DNA of 27,245 nucleotides from Bacteroidota bacterium (GTDB lineage Bacteria > Bacteroidota > Ignavibacteria > T3Sed10-11). The position numbers and the translations under genes are program-made. How positions within the stretch are numbered: the stretch's first letter is position 1; each line of letters opens with the position of its first letter. The stretch covers positions 1 to 27,245 of the forward strand of contig SKXH01000163.1 in NCBI GenBank assembly GCA_007128495.1. Reading direction: 5' to 3'. The notes beneath the pieces are model-generated. The model was not told the DNA's origin. It did no database searches and saw nothing but the letters and a program-made list of their open reading frames with translations. Below are positions 7,119 through 15,757 of this stretch, piece after piece.

Positions 7119-7427
7119 ATGGTCAAACTCATTGCATTGTACAAAAAACCATCCGATGTTCAGGCATTTGATGAGCACTACAACAACAAACATACTCCTC
7201 TCGTGAAGAAAATGCCCGGACTTAAGAAGCTCGAGGTTTCAAAAATAACGAGTGCCATCGGTGGCGAGGCAAAGTTTTACCTTCTTGCCGAAATGTATTT
7301 TGAGAACGAAGACGCACTCAATGCCGCTATGGCATCTCCGGAAGGCAAAGCAGCCGGAAAAGATGTAATGGATTTTGCCGGTGATATTGTACAAATGATG
7401 GTTGCCGAGGTCGTGGATAATGAATAA
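7119..7427 (+). CDS. EthD-family small dimeric ferredoxin-like protein
   Basis: The 102-residue product begins MVKLIALYKKPSDVQAFDEH. It has the EthD-family pattern of a first beta strand (KLIALY), a helix with FDEHYNNKHTPLVKKMPGLK, and a later segment with YLLAEMYFENEDALNAAM. EthD-type proteins form dimeric alpha/beta barrels and occur beside degradation genes, but their chemistry is mostly unproven. I chose the ATG at 7119 because AAGAAGGGG lies 7 bases upstream; a longer in-frame reading from 7047 includes the promoter region. Its end overlaps the next crotonase gene by 8 bases, so the two are translated together. EthD proteins are also found in phenylacetate clusters, which fits paaABCD on the other strand. 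Confidence 0.85.
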   Translation: MVKLIALYKKPSDVQAFDEHYNNKHTPLVKKMPGLKKLEVSKITSAIGGEAKFYLLAEMYFENEDALNAAMASPEGKAAGKDVMDFAGDIVQMMVAEVVDNE

Positions 7428-8340
7428 TTCAAATTACAGGGGCAAATCTCCCGAACAGCTCGATTTTAAAAATTTATTATACTCCAAAGAAAACTGGGTT
7501 GCAACCGTTACCATTAACCGGCCGGAGACACACAATGCATTGAACTTCGAAACTGTTCGCGAGCTTCATCGTGTTTTTGAAGATGTAACATGGGACGACG
7601 ATATTGCTGTGATGGTCTTAACCGGAGCCGGCGATAAGGCGTTTTGTACCGGCGCCGACATCAAACAATGGCATGAAGAATTTATGTCCCATCCGGGTGA
7701 TTTTTATAAATGGATGGGTGCCTTTATTGAAATGCATGACCGCTTGCGCAATATTGGTAAACCAACTGTTGCCCGATTAAACGGTATTGTTGTCGGAGGC
7801 GGTAATGAGCTCAATATGGCATGTGACCTCGCCATCGCAGCCGATGATATTTATATACGCCAGGTCGGTCCGGCCCGCGGCAGCGTTCCGGCCGCCGGTG
7901 CGACCCAGTGGCTCCCGTTGATCGTCGGCGACAGACGGGCGAGAGAAATATTGTTGCTCTGTGATGAAATTCCGGCTGAAAAAGCTCTCGATTGGGGACT
8001 TGTCAACCGGATCATCCCTCGCGGTAGATTGGATGATGCAGTGCAGGAAGTAACCGAGAAATTAATAAACAAGTTACCCGAGGTTACGCGCTACACAAAA
8101 CAGCAGCTCAATTTATGGCGCGATCTGTCATGGGGTATCTCAATCGGCCATGCCCGCGACTGGTTAACGGTACATACGTCAGCCCCGGAGATTTTTGAGG
8201 GGATAGATTCATTTAAAAATAAAAAGCCGATTGATTATGAAAAAGTCAGAAAAGGATTGCTCACACAATGTGCATCGTGCAGCGCCACAATGCCCGTCCG
8301 GTATGCGTATTGCGGTGAATGCGGTAAAGAGCTTGCCTAA
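7420..8340 (+). CDS. Crotonase-family protein with C-terminal zinc ribbon, BamA/MenB-like active site
   Basis: This is a crotonase-fold acyl-CoA enzyme of 306 residues. The oxyanion-hole region shows GDKAFCTGADIK (about residues 71-82) and GIVVGGGNELNMACD. The usual second catalytic Glu of enoyl-CoA hydratases (FGQPE) is replaced by the sequence IRQVGPARGS, followed by PAAGATQWLP. That QxGPxxGS pattern recalls MenB and the ring-opening hydrolase group BamA/Oah, so simple hydration is not assured. The C-terminal 25 residues add a zinc ribbon, Cys-x2-Cys, then CGECGKELA, which most crotonases lack. The ATG at 7420 overlaps the EthD stop and has a GAGG site 9 bases upstream. A phenylacetate ring-modifying step (PaaG-like isomerase or ring hydrolase) is a reasonable guess; the exact reaction is unknown. 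Confidence 0.8.
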   Translation: MNNSNYRGKSPEQLDFKNLLYSKENWVATVTINRPETHNALNFETVRELHRVFEDVTWDDDIAVMVLTGAGDKAFCTGADIKQWHEEFMSHPGDFYKWMGAFIEMHDRLRNIGKPTVARLNGIVVGGGNELNMACDLAIAADDIYIRQVGPARGSVPAAGATQWLPLIVGDRRAREILLLCDEIPAEKALDWGLVNRIIPRGRLDDAVQEVTEKLINKLPEVTRYTKQQLNLWRDLSWGISIGHARDWLTVHTSAPEIFEGIDSFKNKKPIDYEKVRKGLLTQCASCSATMPVRYAYCGECGKELA

Positions 8341-8761
8341 GATTTTATTAATTTTTACTGCTCTTTATCTCTCTGTTCAAGTTACTCTGGGTAATCTTCC
8401 CGAGGATAAATTGAACATTGTCTTCTATCAATTTTTGGAAGAATCCGAAGACGTATATATGGAAATTATACCCGGTGAACGTTTTCGCTTACCGCTGATC
8501 CGCGGTTATCAGGTGCGTGTCGAGCATGATAAGATTGAAATCATTGCACTCACCGGGCGGGAAGTCGTTGAACCCGACGGCTATATCATGCCGAGCGGTC
8601 ACGTATCGCAGGGATATAATCTTGGAAGACTGTCTACACTCGAATATGAATTACTGGTTCACTTCGATCATCAGACTGACAGGTATTTTTTTGCTATGCG
8701 TAATGATTCAATTCGGGTATCGCCATTCAGGGATGAGTTTTCAAAAATAGTAATTCCCTGA
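8303..8761 (+). CDS. Small secreted protein of unknown function
   Basis: I do not recognise a family. The product of about 152 residues begins with a likely Sec signal peptide, basic MRIAVNAVKSLPK followed by the hydrophobic core ILLIFTALYLSVQVTLG. It then has a polar, beta-rich mature part (NLPEDKLNIVFYQFLEESED and later IPGERFRLPLIRGYQVRVEH). No cysteine follows the hydrophobic core, so it is not an obvious lipoprotein. The start is uncertain: ATG 8303, GTG 8315 and TTG 8333 are all in frame, all overlap or touch the end of the crotonase gene, and none has a strong ribosome-binding site. Translational coupling to the crotonase is likely. Its place between two crotonases does not by itself reveal a role. 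Confidence 0.6.
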   Translation: MRIAVNAVKSLPKILLIFTALYLSVQVTLGNLPEDKLNIVFYQFLEESEDVYMEIIPGERFRLPLIRGYQVRVEHDKIEIIALTGREVVEPDGYIMPSGHVSQGYNLGRLSTLEYELLVHFDHQTDRYFFAMRNDSIRVSPFRDEFSKIVIP

Positions 8762-8786
8762 TTCATACTCCCATCATTAACTTTAA

Positions 8787-8933
8787 TGGATCAGTACAGG
8801 ACAGTTCGATTTTTTAAACGGAGATTATGACAAAAATGGAAAATTGGTTGGTCTTGAAGTACTTGATGCATCAACAGTAATAGGCAACAAGATCGAATTC
8901 AATCTACCCGAAAAAACAATTATTTACCAATAA
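8787..8933 (+). pseudogene. Fragment of a DUF2283-family gene
   Basis: An open stretch of 48 codons ending in TAA (8931-8933) encodes GDYDKNGKLVGLEVLDASTV in its middle. This matches my memory of the C-terminal half of DUF2283 proteins (DxDxxGxxxGIExLxAS). No start codon is present: a TAA at 8784-8786 lies immediately upstream in frame, and the usual N-terminal half (YDPEADALYI-like) is missing. A small upstream ATG at 8786 is in another frame and stops after 14 codons. I read it as a decayed remnant. It fills most of the 201-base gap between the secreted protein and the next crotonase. Confidence 0.6.
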
Positions 8934-8962
8934 AGTACTTTCCATTCCGGAGGAATATCGAT

Positions 8963-9739
8963 ATGGATTATAATACCATTCTTGTCACCACAAATGAAAA
9001 AGGTTTTGCAACCGTTCAGCTCAACAGACCGCAGGTTTTGAACGCCCTCAACCGTGAGGTTATGGATGAACTTGTTTCGGCTCTCGAATCGCTCGATCAG
9101 GATGATTCGATAAAGTGTATAATTATCACGGGCAATGAAAAGGCCTTCGCAGCCGGTGCTGACATAAAGGAAATGGCAGACGCCACCGCTGTCGAGATGC
9201 TCGTCCGTGATCAACTCTCCAAATGGGTTCGCATCAGGAAAATTAAAAAACCTCTCATTGCGGCAGTTTCCGGATTTGCACTCGGCGGTGGATGCGAGTT
9301 AACAATGCTCTGCGATATTATTATCGCATCGGAGACGGCTACTTTCGGGCAGCCGGAGATAAACATCGGCGTTATGCCCGGCGCCGGGGGAACCCAACGA
9401 TTGACGCGCGCCGTGGGTAAATACCGTGCGATGGAAATGGTACTGACCGGCAAATTCATCAAAGCGGAAGAAGCGAAACAAGCCGGGCTTGTTAATAAAA
9501 TCGTACCGGTTGAAATGCTGTTCAATGAGGCAGAAGAAATGGCGGTGTTGATTGCATCGAAACCGCCGATCGCATTGAAGATGGCAAAGGAATCAATTCT
9601 CAAAGCATTCGACACTACCATAGAAACGGGACTGGAATTCGAGAGAAAGAATTTTTACCTGCTCTTCTCTACCGAGGATCAACAGGAAGGGATGCACGCA
9701 TTCGTTGAAAAACGAAAACCGCAGTGGAAAGGGAAATAA
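8963..9739 (+). CDS. Enoyl-CoA hydratase (crotonase), PaaF-like
   Basis: This 258-residue crotonase hydrates 2-enoyl-CoA to 3-hydroxyacyl-CoA. All standard hallmarks are present: NRPQVLNALN near residues 21-30, the oxyanion-hole pair AFAAGADIKE and ALGGGCELTMLCD, and both catalytic glutamates (in GGGCELTM and in FGQPEINIGVMPGAGGTQR). The C-terminal part has RKPQWKGK. The ATG at 8963 follows a good GGAGG site 9 bases upstream. With paaABCD nearby, a role in beta-oxidation of the ring-opened phenylacetate product is likely, but general fatty acid degradation is equally possible from sequence alone. addA starts 8 bases after its stop. Confidence 0.92.
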   Translation: MDYNTILVTTNEKGFATVQLNRPQVLNALNREVMDELVSALESLDQDDSIKCIIITGNEKAFAAGADIKEMADATAVEMLVRDQLSKWVRIRKIKKPLIAAVSGFALGGGCELTMLCDIIIASETATFGQPEINIGVMPGAGGTQRLTRAVGKYRAMEMVLTGKFIKAEEAKQAGLVNKIVPVEMLFNEAEEMAVLIASKPPIALKMAKESILKAFDTTIETGLEFERKNFYLLFSTEDQQEGMHAFVEKRKPQWKGK

Positions 9740-9747
9740 CAAGCCGT

Positions 9748-12700
9748 ATGGCAAACACTGTTCTCAATCCGGATCACGAACTTGCTTTTCCTGATTTTAC
9801 TATTCTCCGCGCATCGGCAGGTTCGGGAAAAACACGCGCCCTCGCCCACCGGTATATTCAATTCTTGATGTCGGACCGGATACGGTCAAACGCTCTTACA
9901 AATATTCTCGCAATTACCTTTTCTAACAATGCGGCACGGGAGATGAAAGAACGTATCATCTCATGGCTTAAGAAAATATATTTCGGGGATGAAGAGCATC
10001 TTACCATAATGAGCTATTTACTTAATACCGAACGGGATGTAATTCAGCAGCGTGCCGGCATGCTGATCGATACTATACTTGAGAACTATTCCGATTTTCA
10101 GGTTAGAACGATCGACAGCTTTATGGCATCGATCTTCCGTTCGTCTGCGCTTGAATTCGGGATCGCACCGAGCACCGAGATATTGATCGAAAAAGACCGG
10201 TTGATCGATTATTCATTTGAACTATTTTTCAGGAAAATCAAACCAGATTCTGCGGAAGCAAAGATCGTCGAAGAAGTTATCAACAGTATTCTTGCCCGAA
10301 AAGGTGCTGACACAAAATATCCGTGGAATCCGACCGAAGAAATAGCATCGGTATTTAAGAAACTGTATTCAAAAATAGCTTCACTTCCGCGGGCAATCCA
10401 TACTGAAGATCATTCACAGGAGATAACCGCCACATTCGGAAAAATTAAAGAACTCATCCAAAAAATTGATCACTTCGTAAACGACAAGGGATTGGAGTAC
10501 AGCGGGAATGCCCATTTCCATAATGCCCTGCAGGCAGCGGCTTCCGATAATATCTATTACGCTATAGGGCGGCAGCACAAATCGAATCTCATAAAAAAAG
10601 GTTCGATGAGCAAACAATCTTTCGATCCTGTGAACGACGAGGTAAACACGCTCCGCGATGAACTGAATGAACTCTACCGCCGGCTAACCGAATACTATGC
10701 CCGCTCGTATTATCACCCGCATTTATTGTACTTCGAAAACTTCAGCGATATTCTCCGGCAGGTCAAGCGCGAGTACAATCAGATATTCATTGACGATATA
10801 GGGAAATTGCTCGTTTCACGTCTCGATGAAGAGATCATCCCTTATATCTATTTTATGCTCGGTGATACAATACATCATTATTTGATAGATGAGTTTCAGG
10901 ACACCTCTCCCCTGCAATGGGCCGACCTTAAATCTTTGATTGAGAACTCATTATCGGCGCATGGCAGTTTGTTTGTGGTCGGAGATACCAAGCAGGCGAT
11001 ATATAAATTCCGCGGTGCCGATTACAAGATCATGAAGAAAACCGAAGATACACGGGTGTTTCCGTCGGCGCCTCCGAATGTTTTCGATCTCGATACGAAC
11101 TACCGGAGCAGCGAGCATATTCTTCGTTTCAACGAAACATTTTTCAATGCTATATTAAACCACGAAGAATACGGGCGGGCAGCACGTTTAAGCGGACTTG
11201 AGCATCACAAACAAAATACCGCGGAAGACAAAACGGGGCAAGGTTTTGCCGAATGCATCGTATATCCTTATGATGAACGGGATGAAAAGAATCAAACGGA
11301 ACGAAACAAGATCATAAGCATTATCGAAGATGCATTGGAGCGCGGATACAATCATCGTGATATCGCCGTTCTTACATTCAGGAACAAGGATGTAACAAAT
11401 ATTAGCTCGTGGTTGAGCGAAGAAAATATTAAATTCATATCGTTTTCAAATCTTGACGTGAGAAATCGAAAGATCACGGGCGAGCTTATCTCTTTACTAC
11501 AGTTTCTCAATGCACCGGTCGATGATCTCGCTCTCACCTCCTTTTGTCTCGGTGATATCTGCCGTGAAGCACTTTATCAATCCGGTATCGACAGGAATGA
11601 TTTTATTGCATTCATCGGCCGGACAAAACACGATCCTGCTTTGCTTAAAAATCCATTGTACAAAAATCTCCGGAATACATATCCCGGTCTCTGGAATACC
11701 TACTTTGAACAACTCTTTACCCACGCCGGCCATTTATCAATTTATGATCTCACACAGGATATTTATAAGGTATTCCGTTTGTTCCGGACGTTTCCAGATG
11801 AAGAGGCAGCACTGGCAAAATTTCTCGAAGCAATTAAGGATTTTGAAGCAGGCGGAACAAACAATCTCCGCACGTTTCTTGAACTTGTAGCAGATGAAGA
11901 AAGCGAAGCCGAATGGAATATCAATAAACCGGACAAGATTAATGCAGTGCAGCTTATGACCATCCATAAGGCAAAGGGACTTGGTTTTCCGGTGGTAATA
12001 ATTCCACTTTACAACGATCACCGGATGAATGAAGATTTTTATCTTGAAGACGCGGGTGATGTCTTGCACTTGCTCTATCTGAATAGTTCACACGCTCAAG
12101 TCGGGGAGACTCTTGAAGAAATTTACACATCACACCGGCTCGCGAGTATCGCCGATTATCTTAACGGATTATATGTGGCATGTACCCGCGCTGAAGATGA
12201 AATGTATTTGATCGGGCTTCCGCCAAAGCGCTCCGGACGGAACAGCATTTTTTCCTTGTTTCCTCAAGGTACATTCGGTGAAAAATCAACCGGCGTCAGC
12301 CGGCCACCACAGGAAGAACAACAAATTGCAACCCATCACCACGAACTTCCGGCTCGCTTCGATTTCGGGGATCGTATGCCGCTGAATATTGCAGAACTAC
12401 AGCGCGGCGAATTTATTCACGATCTGCTTGCAGAAATTAATTTTATCGACGAAAGAATTGAAAACAATTTACGGCAATTAGCAAGCCGGCATCGCTACTA
12501 CAAATTATTTTCCGATGAATCGATCAATGAGATGATCGAAACGGTGATCTCATTTATTACCCATCTTGATATGAAAAAATATTTTGAACCCGGAGACGAT
12601 AGGATCATTCGGAATGAAATCGACATAACCGATGCATCGGGCAGATTATTCAGGGTAGACCGCCTCATTACCGACCGCGACACAATAACCGCAATCGATT

Positions 12701-12849
12701 TCAAGACCGGTGATGACCGGCAAAGGGAATCCGAACATATTTCGCAGGTAAAAAATTATCAGACGATACTAAAGGATATTTATCCGGATAAAACTATATA
12801 CGGAATCCTTGCATATATCGATAAGAAAAAAGTACAGGTGGTAGAATGA
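9748..12849 (+). CDS. addA: UvrD/AddA-type helicase-nuclease subunit
   Basis: This is the helicase-nuclease subunit of an AddAB-type double-strand-break repair complex that resects DNA ends for RecA. The product of about 1033 residues has the superfamily 1 motifs in order: Walker A ASAGSGKT (about 22-29), ITFSNNAAREM, DEFQDTSPLQW (about 381), VVGDTKQAIYKFRGAD (about 411), NYRSSEHI (about 450), MTIHKAKGLGFPV (about 736) and ACTRAEDE (about 811). The C-terminal PD-(D/E)xK nuclease is shown by GEFIHDLLAEI, RVDRL (about 969), AIDFKTG (about 982) and QVKNYQTIL. I start at the ATG at 9748, 8 bases after the crotonase stop; an in-frame GTG at 9724 would overlap that gene. The stop overlaps the addB start by 4 bases. 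Confidence 0.9.
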   Translation: MANTVLNPDHELAFPDFTILRASAGSGKTRALAHRYIQFLMSDRIRSNALTNILAITFSNNAAREMKERIISWLKKIYFGDEEHLTIMSYLLNTERDVIQQRAGMLIDTILENYSDFQVRTIDSFMASIFRSSALEFGIAPSTEILIEKDRLIDYSFELFFRKIKPDSAEAKIVEEVINSILARKGADTKYPWNPTEEIASVFKKLYSKIASLPRAIHTEDHSQEITATFGKIKELIQKIDHFVNDKGLEYSGNAHFHNALQAAASDNIYYAIGRQHKSNLIKKGSMSKQSFDPVNDEVNTLRDELNELYRRLTEYYARSYYHPHLLYFENFSDILRQVKREYNQIFIDDIGKLLVSRLDEEIIPYIYFMLGDTIHHYLIDEFQDTSPLQWADLKSLIENSLSAHGSLFVVGDTKQAIYKFRGADYKIMKKTEDTRVFPSAPPNVFDLDTNYRSSEHILRFNETFFNAILNHEEYGRAARLSGLEHHKQNTAEDKTGQGFAECIVYPYDERDEKNQTERNKIISIIEDALERGYNHRDIAVLTFRNKDVTNISSWLSEENIKFISFSNLDVRNRKITGELISLLQFLNAPVDDLALTSFCLGDICREALYQSGIDRNDFIAFIGRTKHDPALLKNPLYKNLRNTYPGLWNTYFEQLFTHAGHLSIYDLTQDIYKVFRLFRTFPDEEAALAKFLEAIKDFEAGGTNNLRTFLELVADEESEAEWNINKPDKINAVQLMTIHKAKGLGFPVVIIPLYNDHRMNEDFYLEDAGDVLHLLYLNSSHAQVGETLEEIYTSHRLASIADYLNGLYVACTRAEDEMYLIGLPPKRSGRNSIFSLFPQGTFGEKSTGVSRPPQEEQQIATHHHELPARFDFGDRMPLNIAELQRGEFIHDLLAEINFIDERIENNLRQLASRHRYYKLFSDESINEMIETVISFITHLDMKKYFEPGDDRIIRNEIDITDASGRLFRVDRLITDRDTITAIDFKTGDDRQRESEHISQVKNYQTILKDIYPDKTIYGILAYIDKKKVQVVE

Positions 12850-15653
12850 GCGGCGCCCTTCTCATACCGCCGGGACATGACCTCATCAAAGAGATCAGCG
12901 GCAGATTAGAATCTCACGATAAAGATTATTCCGGATCATTGATCATCTTCACGGGTAAGCGCCCGGGATATTATCTCCGGAAGGAACTCGGCTCCGAATG
13001 TGGTTCCGGTTTCATACCGCCGCACATTATGTCGATGGATGAATTTGTCGATTATGTATATACGGAGTTGCTGAAAATAAACGACCGGAAGATCGACGTT
13101 CTCGATGCCGCTGCCATCCTTTTCGATATTCACAACTCGGCGGCCGAACCGATCGGCGGTGAACATTTCAAACGGATAGATGATTTTCTTCCGCTTGCAA
13201 TGAATATATTCAAGGAACTGGAAGAATTCTGCATTGCGGATATTTCGACCGGTCGGTTGCAGGAAGCAATTTCCGGATACGATACCGGTCAGGTGGGGGC
13301 GCTCGATACATACTATAAAAAATTTTATGAGCTGCTTGAAGCCAGACATTATTCCACACGTTCAATACGTTACCGTGAAGTAGCCCGTTCGATTAAAAAA
13401 GTCAATCTTGACATATTCCGGAAGGTCTTTTTCGGCGGTTTTTTCGTGCTCACACAATCCGAACGAAAAATATTTACCGAACTGATTGTCCGCAAGAATG
13501 TACTTATGCTGTTTCAGGATGGCAAAGGAATACGGGAGCATCTCAACGAACTCAATATTGAACCTGAAGTAATCGGTGAAGCGACCGGTACACCGAAAGT
13601 CCGGTTTCATAAAAGTCCGGACACTCACGGACAGGTATTAGCCCTTTCAAATTTAGTCAGTGAAAAGATAAACGAGGGAGCCGCTCTCGATGAGAATAAT
13701 GTCATCGTTACCCCGGCGCCTGAGACATTGTTTCCCCTCATCCAGCACACATTACCGCTTATCCCGGATAATGATTATAACATTTCACTCGGTTATCCCG
13801 CAGCGCGCAGTACGCTGCACGGATTTTTAAACGCTGTTATTGACACATTCATATCGCGTGAGAACGGACGCTACTACGCACACGATTATCTGCGGTTCGC
13901 GCTGCATCCGTATACGAAGAATATTTTACTGGAGAACGCCTCCGAACCAACCCGCATTCTTTTCCACGCGATCGAAGACCACTTCATGCAAAACGCGACA
14001 CTCACCTATTTTGACCTTTCAGAGCTTGAAGCAGACACCAAATTAATCGAGCGAATACGGGCACGTATAACTGGTGCAGGATACTCCTTATCGGTTTCCG
14101 ATCTACAAAACCATCTGCGCCATATTCACGATACAACTATTCGTCCATTAGAAAATGTCTCCTCAATGAATGACTTTGCTACAAAGCTCACAAACATAAT
14201 AATCTTCGTTCACGAACACAGTACTGCACGACAACACCCGCTCTTTAACCACTTTTCCGGGCACATTATTGAGGCATTAAATACATTACGAAATTCGCTC
14301 CTGGCAGACGTAAAGTTTAACGAAACAACGGCATATTTTAACTTTTACAGACATTATATAGAGACAGTTCAGATACCATTTTCCGGAACTCCGTTAAGCG
14401 GATTACAAATCCTCGGTTTTCTCGAAACGCGATCACTGAAATTCAATCGGGTATTTTTCCTCGATGCAAATGACGATGTCATTACGGCAATGCGGAACGA
14501 TGAACCGCTTGTTCCGGTGCGGGTACGGATGACGCTCGGCATCCCGACCTATTACGACCGCGAACGGTTACATATATATTATCTTGACCTCCTGGTAAAC
14601 AATGCACGGGAGGTTGACTTTTTCTATATCGAAAAAGATAAAAAAGAGCGAAGCCGGTATCTGGAACAACTCGCCTGGCAGACCGAAAAATCCGGAGAAG
14701 AAATTCCGACCGATTCGATCCAGTATGCCATACGGTTGAACAATCCCGAACCCGATGCCATACCGAAAACAACGGAAACTATCGAATATCTTAAGAAAAT
14801 GAAATTCAGTGCAACATCGCTGGACACCTACCTGAAATGTCAACTCCGGTTTTATTATCGATATGTTCTTAAACTCCGGGAGCGCGAAGAACTCGTTGAG
14901 GATATCGACGCACTGCAGATAGGCAGTATCGTGCATGATATATTAAAAAGATATTTCAGCAATAGGAAGGGCTATCAACTCTCGGAACAGGATTTACCGG
15001 TGGATGAAATGAATAGCAGGGTCGATGAGGTATTTCATGAAATGTACGGCGAAGAATTATGGGGTAAATCGTATATACTACACCGGCAGGTGAAACGCCG
15101 TATGCAGAACTTTTTATACAAATACCAAATACCGATAACAAATAAAGAACCGGTGCAACTGATAGATGTTGAATTACCGCTTGAGGCACACCACAATGGT
15201 TTTCAATTGTCGGGAAAATTAGACCGTGTAGAAAAACGCAGTGAAACCGTGTGCATCATCGATTATAAAATTTCTTCAAATGTCGATCGCCTTAAAATCC
15301 GGCTTGATAAATTAGATATCGATGACCGTTCAACGTGGTATGATGCAATCGGTTCGCTGCAATTACCGGTATATATGATACTGTATGAAAACAATTTAGA
15401 AGAGAAGGCGTCTGCACTTAATACGCTGTTCCTTTTGCTCGGCAAGCAACACATTTCAATGGATATCGAACATAGTTTGATGGATTCAATGGACAGCCCG
15501 GAAGTTGATATAAAAACTCTAAAATCAATCCTCTCGAAACTCTTAGATGAAATTATCGATCCGTCATTCGATTTCGCACCAACCGAAGATTTTTCAACAG
15601 AGTGTGCGAATTGCCCGTATACATATATATGCGGGACACAGTGGGCAAAATAA
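12846..15653 (+). CDS. addB: AddB-type nuclease subunit with iron-sulphur cluster
   Basis: This 935-residue partner of AddA carries the second nuclease. The helicase-like N-terminal part starts ALLIPPGHDLIKEI and has no intact Walker A (TGKRPGYYLRKEL where GxGKT would lie). This suggests a non-motor scaffold, possibly the Chi-scanning domain of AddB proteins. The C-terminal PD-(D/E)xK nuclease shows FSATSLDTYLKCQLRFYYRY, QIGSIVHDILKRYF, SGKLDRVEKR, IIDYKISS and LQLPVYMILY. Four cysteines fit the AddB 4Fe-4S cluster: Cys665 (LKCQLRFYY) and Cys920, Cys923, Cys929 near the C-terminus (ECANCPYTYIC). The ATG at 12846 overlaps the addA stop (ATGA), so the two are coupled. Bacteroidota genomes often list such a protein as a PD-(D/E)XK nuclease family member. 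Confidence 0.88.
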   Translation: MSGALLIPPGHDLIKEISGRLESHDKDYSGSLIIFTGKRPGYYLRKELGSECGSGFIPPHIMSMDEFVDYVYTELLKINDRKIDVLDAAAILFDIHNSAAEPIGGEHFKRIDDFLPLAMNIFKELEEFCIADISTGRLQEAISGYDTGQVGALDTYYKKFYELLEARHYSTRSIRYREVARSIKKVNLDIFRKVFFGGFFVLTQSERKIFTELIVRKNVLMLFQDGKGIREHLNELNIEPEVIGEATGTPKVRFHKSPDTHGQVLALSNLVSEKINEGAALDENNVIVTPAPETLFPLIQHTLPLIPDNDYNISLGYPAARSTLHGFLNAVIDTFISRENGRYYAHDYLRFALHPYTKNILLENASEPTRILFHAIEDHFMQNATLTYFDLSELEADTKLIERIRARITGAGYSLSVSDLQNHLRHIHDTTIRPLENVSSMNDFATKLTNIIIFVHEHSTARQHPLFNHFSGHIIEALNTLRNSLLADVKFNETTAYFNFYRHYIETVQIPFSGTPLSGLQILGFLETRSLKFNRVFFLDANDDVITAMRNDEPLVPVRVRMTLGIPTYYDRERLHIYYLDLLVNNAREVDFFYIEKDKKERSRYLEQLAWQTEKSGEEIPTDSIQYAIRLNNPEPDAIPKTTETIEYLKKMKFSATSLDTYLKCQLRFYYRYVLKLREREELVEDIDALQIGSIVHDILKRYFSNRKGYQLSEQDLPVDEMNSRVDEVFHEMYGEELWGKSYILHRQVKRRMQNFLYKYQIPITNKEPVQLIDVELPLEAHHNGFQLSGKLDRVEKRSETVCIIDYKISSNVDRLKIRLDKLDIDDRSTWYDAIGSLQLPVYMILYENNLEEKASALNTLFLLLGKQHISMDIEHSLMDSMDSPEVDIKTLKSILSKLLDEIIDPSFDFAPTEDFSTECANCPYTYICGTQWAK

Positions 15654-15665
15654 TGTTCGTATACT

Positions 15666-15694
15666 TTGAATTAATAATTTAAAATTTCTGTTAT
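15666..15694 (+). promoter_or_regulatory. Possible weak promoter before the DUF255 gene
   Basis: TTGAAT (15666-15671) and TGTTAT (15689-15694) are separated by 17 bases, each matching four of six consensus positions. It lies in the 104-base gap between addB and the DUF255 gene. The gap is very AT-rich, so a chance match is possible. Confidence 0.3.
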
Positions 15695-15757
15695 TTACAT
15701 AAATGAATTACTCATACTGCATTTCAGAATTTTTCCAAAAAATACGTTGAATTTTAT

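Noticed and set aside
8786..8830. Small reading frame from the ATG at 8786
   Set aside because: It stops after 14 codons, has no ribosome-binding site and is in a different frame from the DUF2283-like stretch.
8924..9214. Minus-strand open frame of 96 codons opposite the second crotonase
   Set aside because: It overlaps a certain crotonase gene and its ribosome-binding site; the product has no recognised features.
12846..15653. AddB read as a broken helicase because Walker A is absent
   Set aside because: Loss of the motor motif is expected for an AddB-type subunit, and the nuclease motifs and all four iron-sulphur cysteines are intact.
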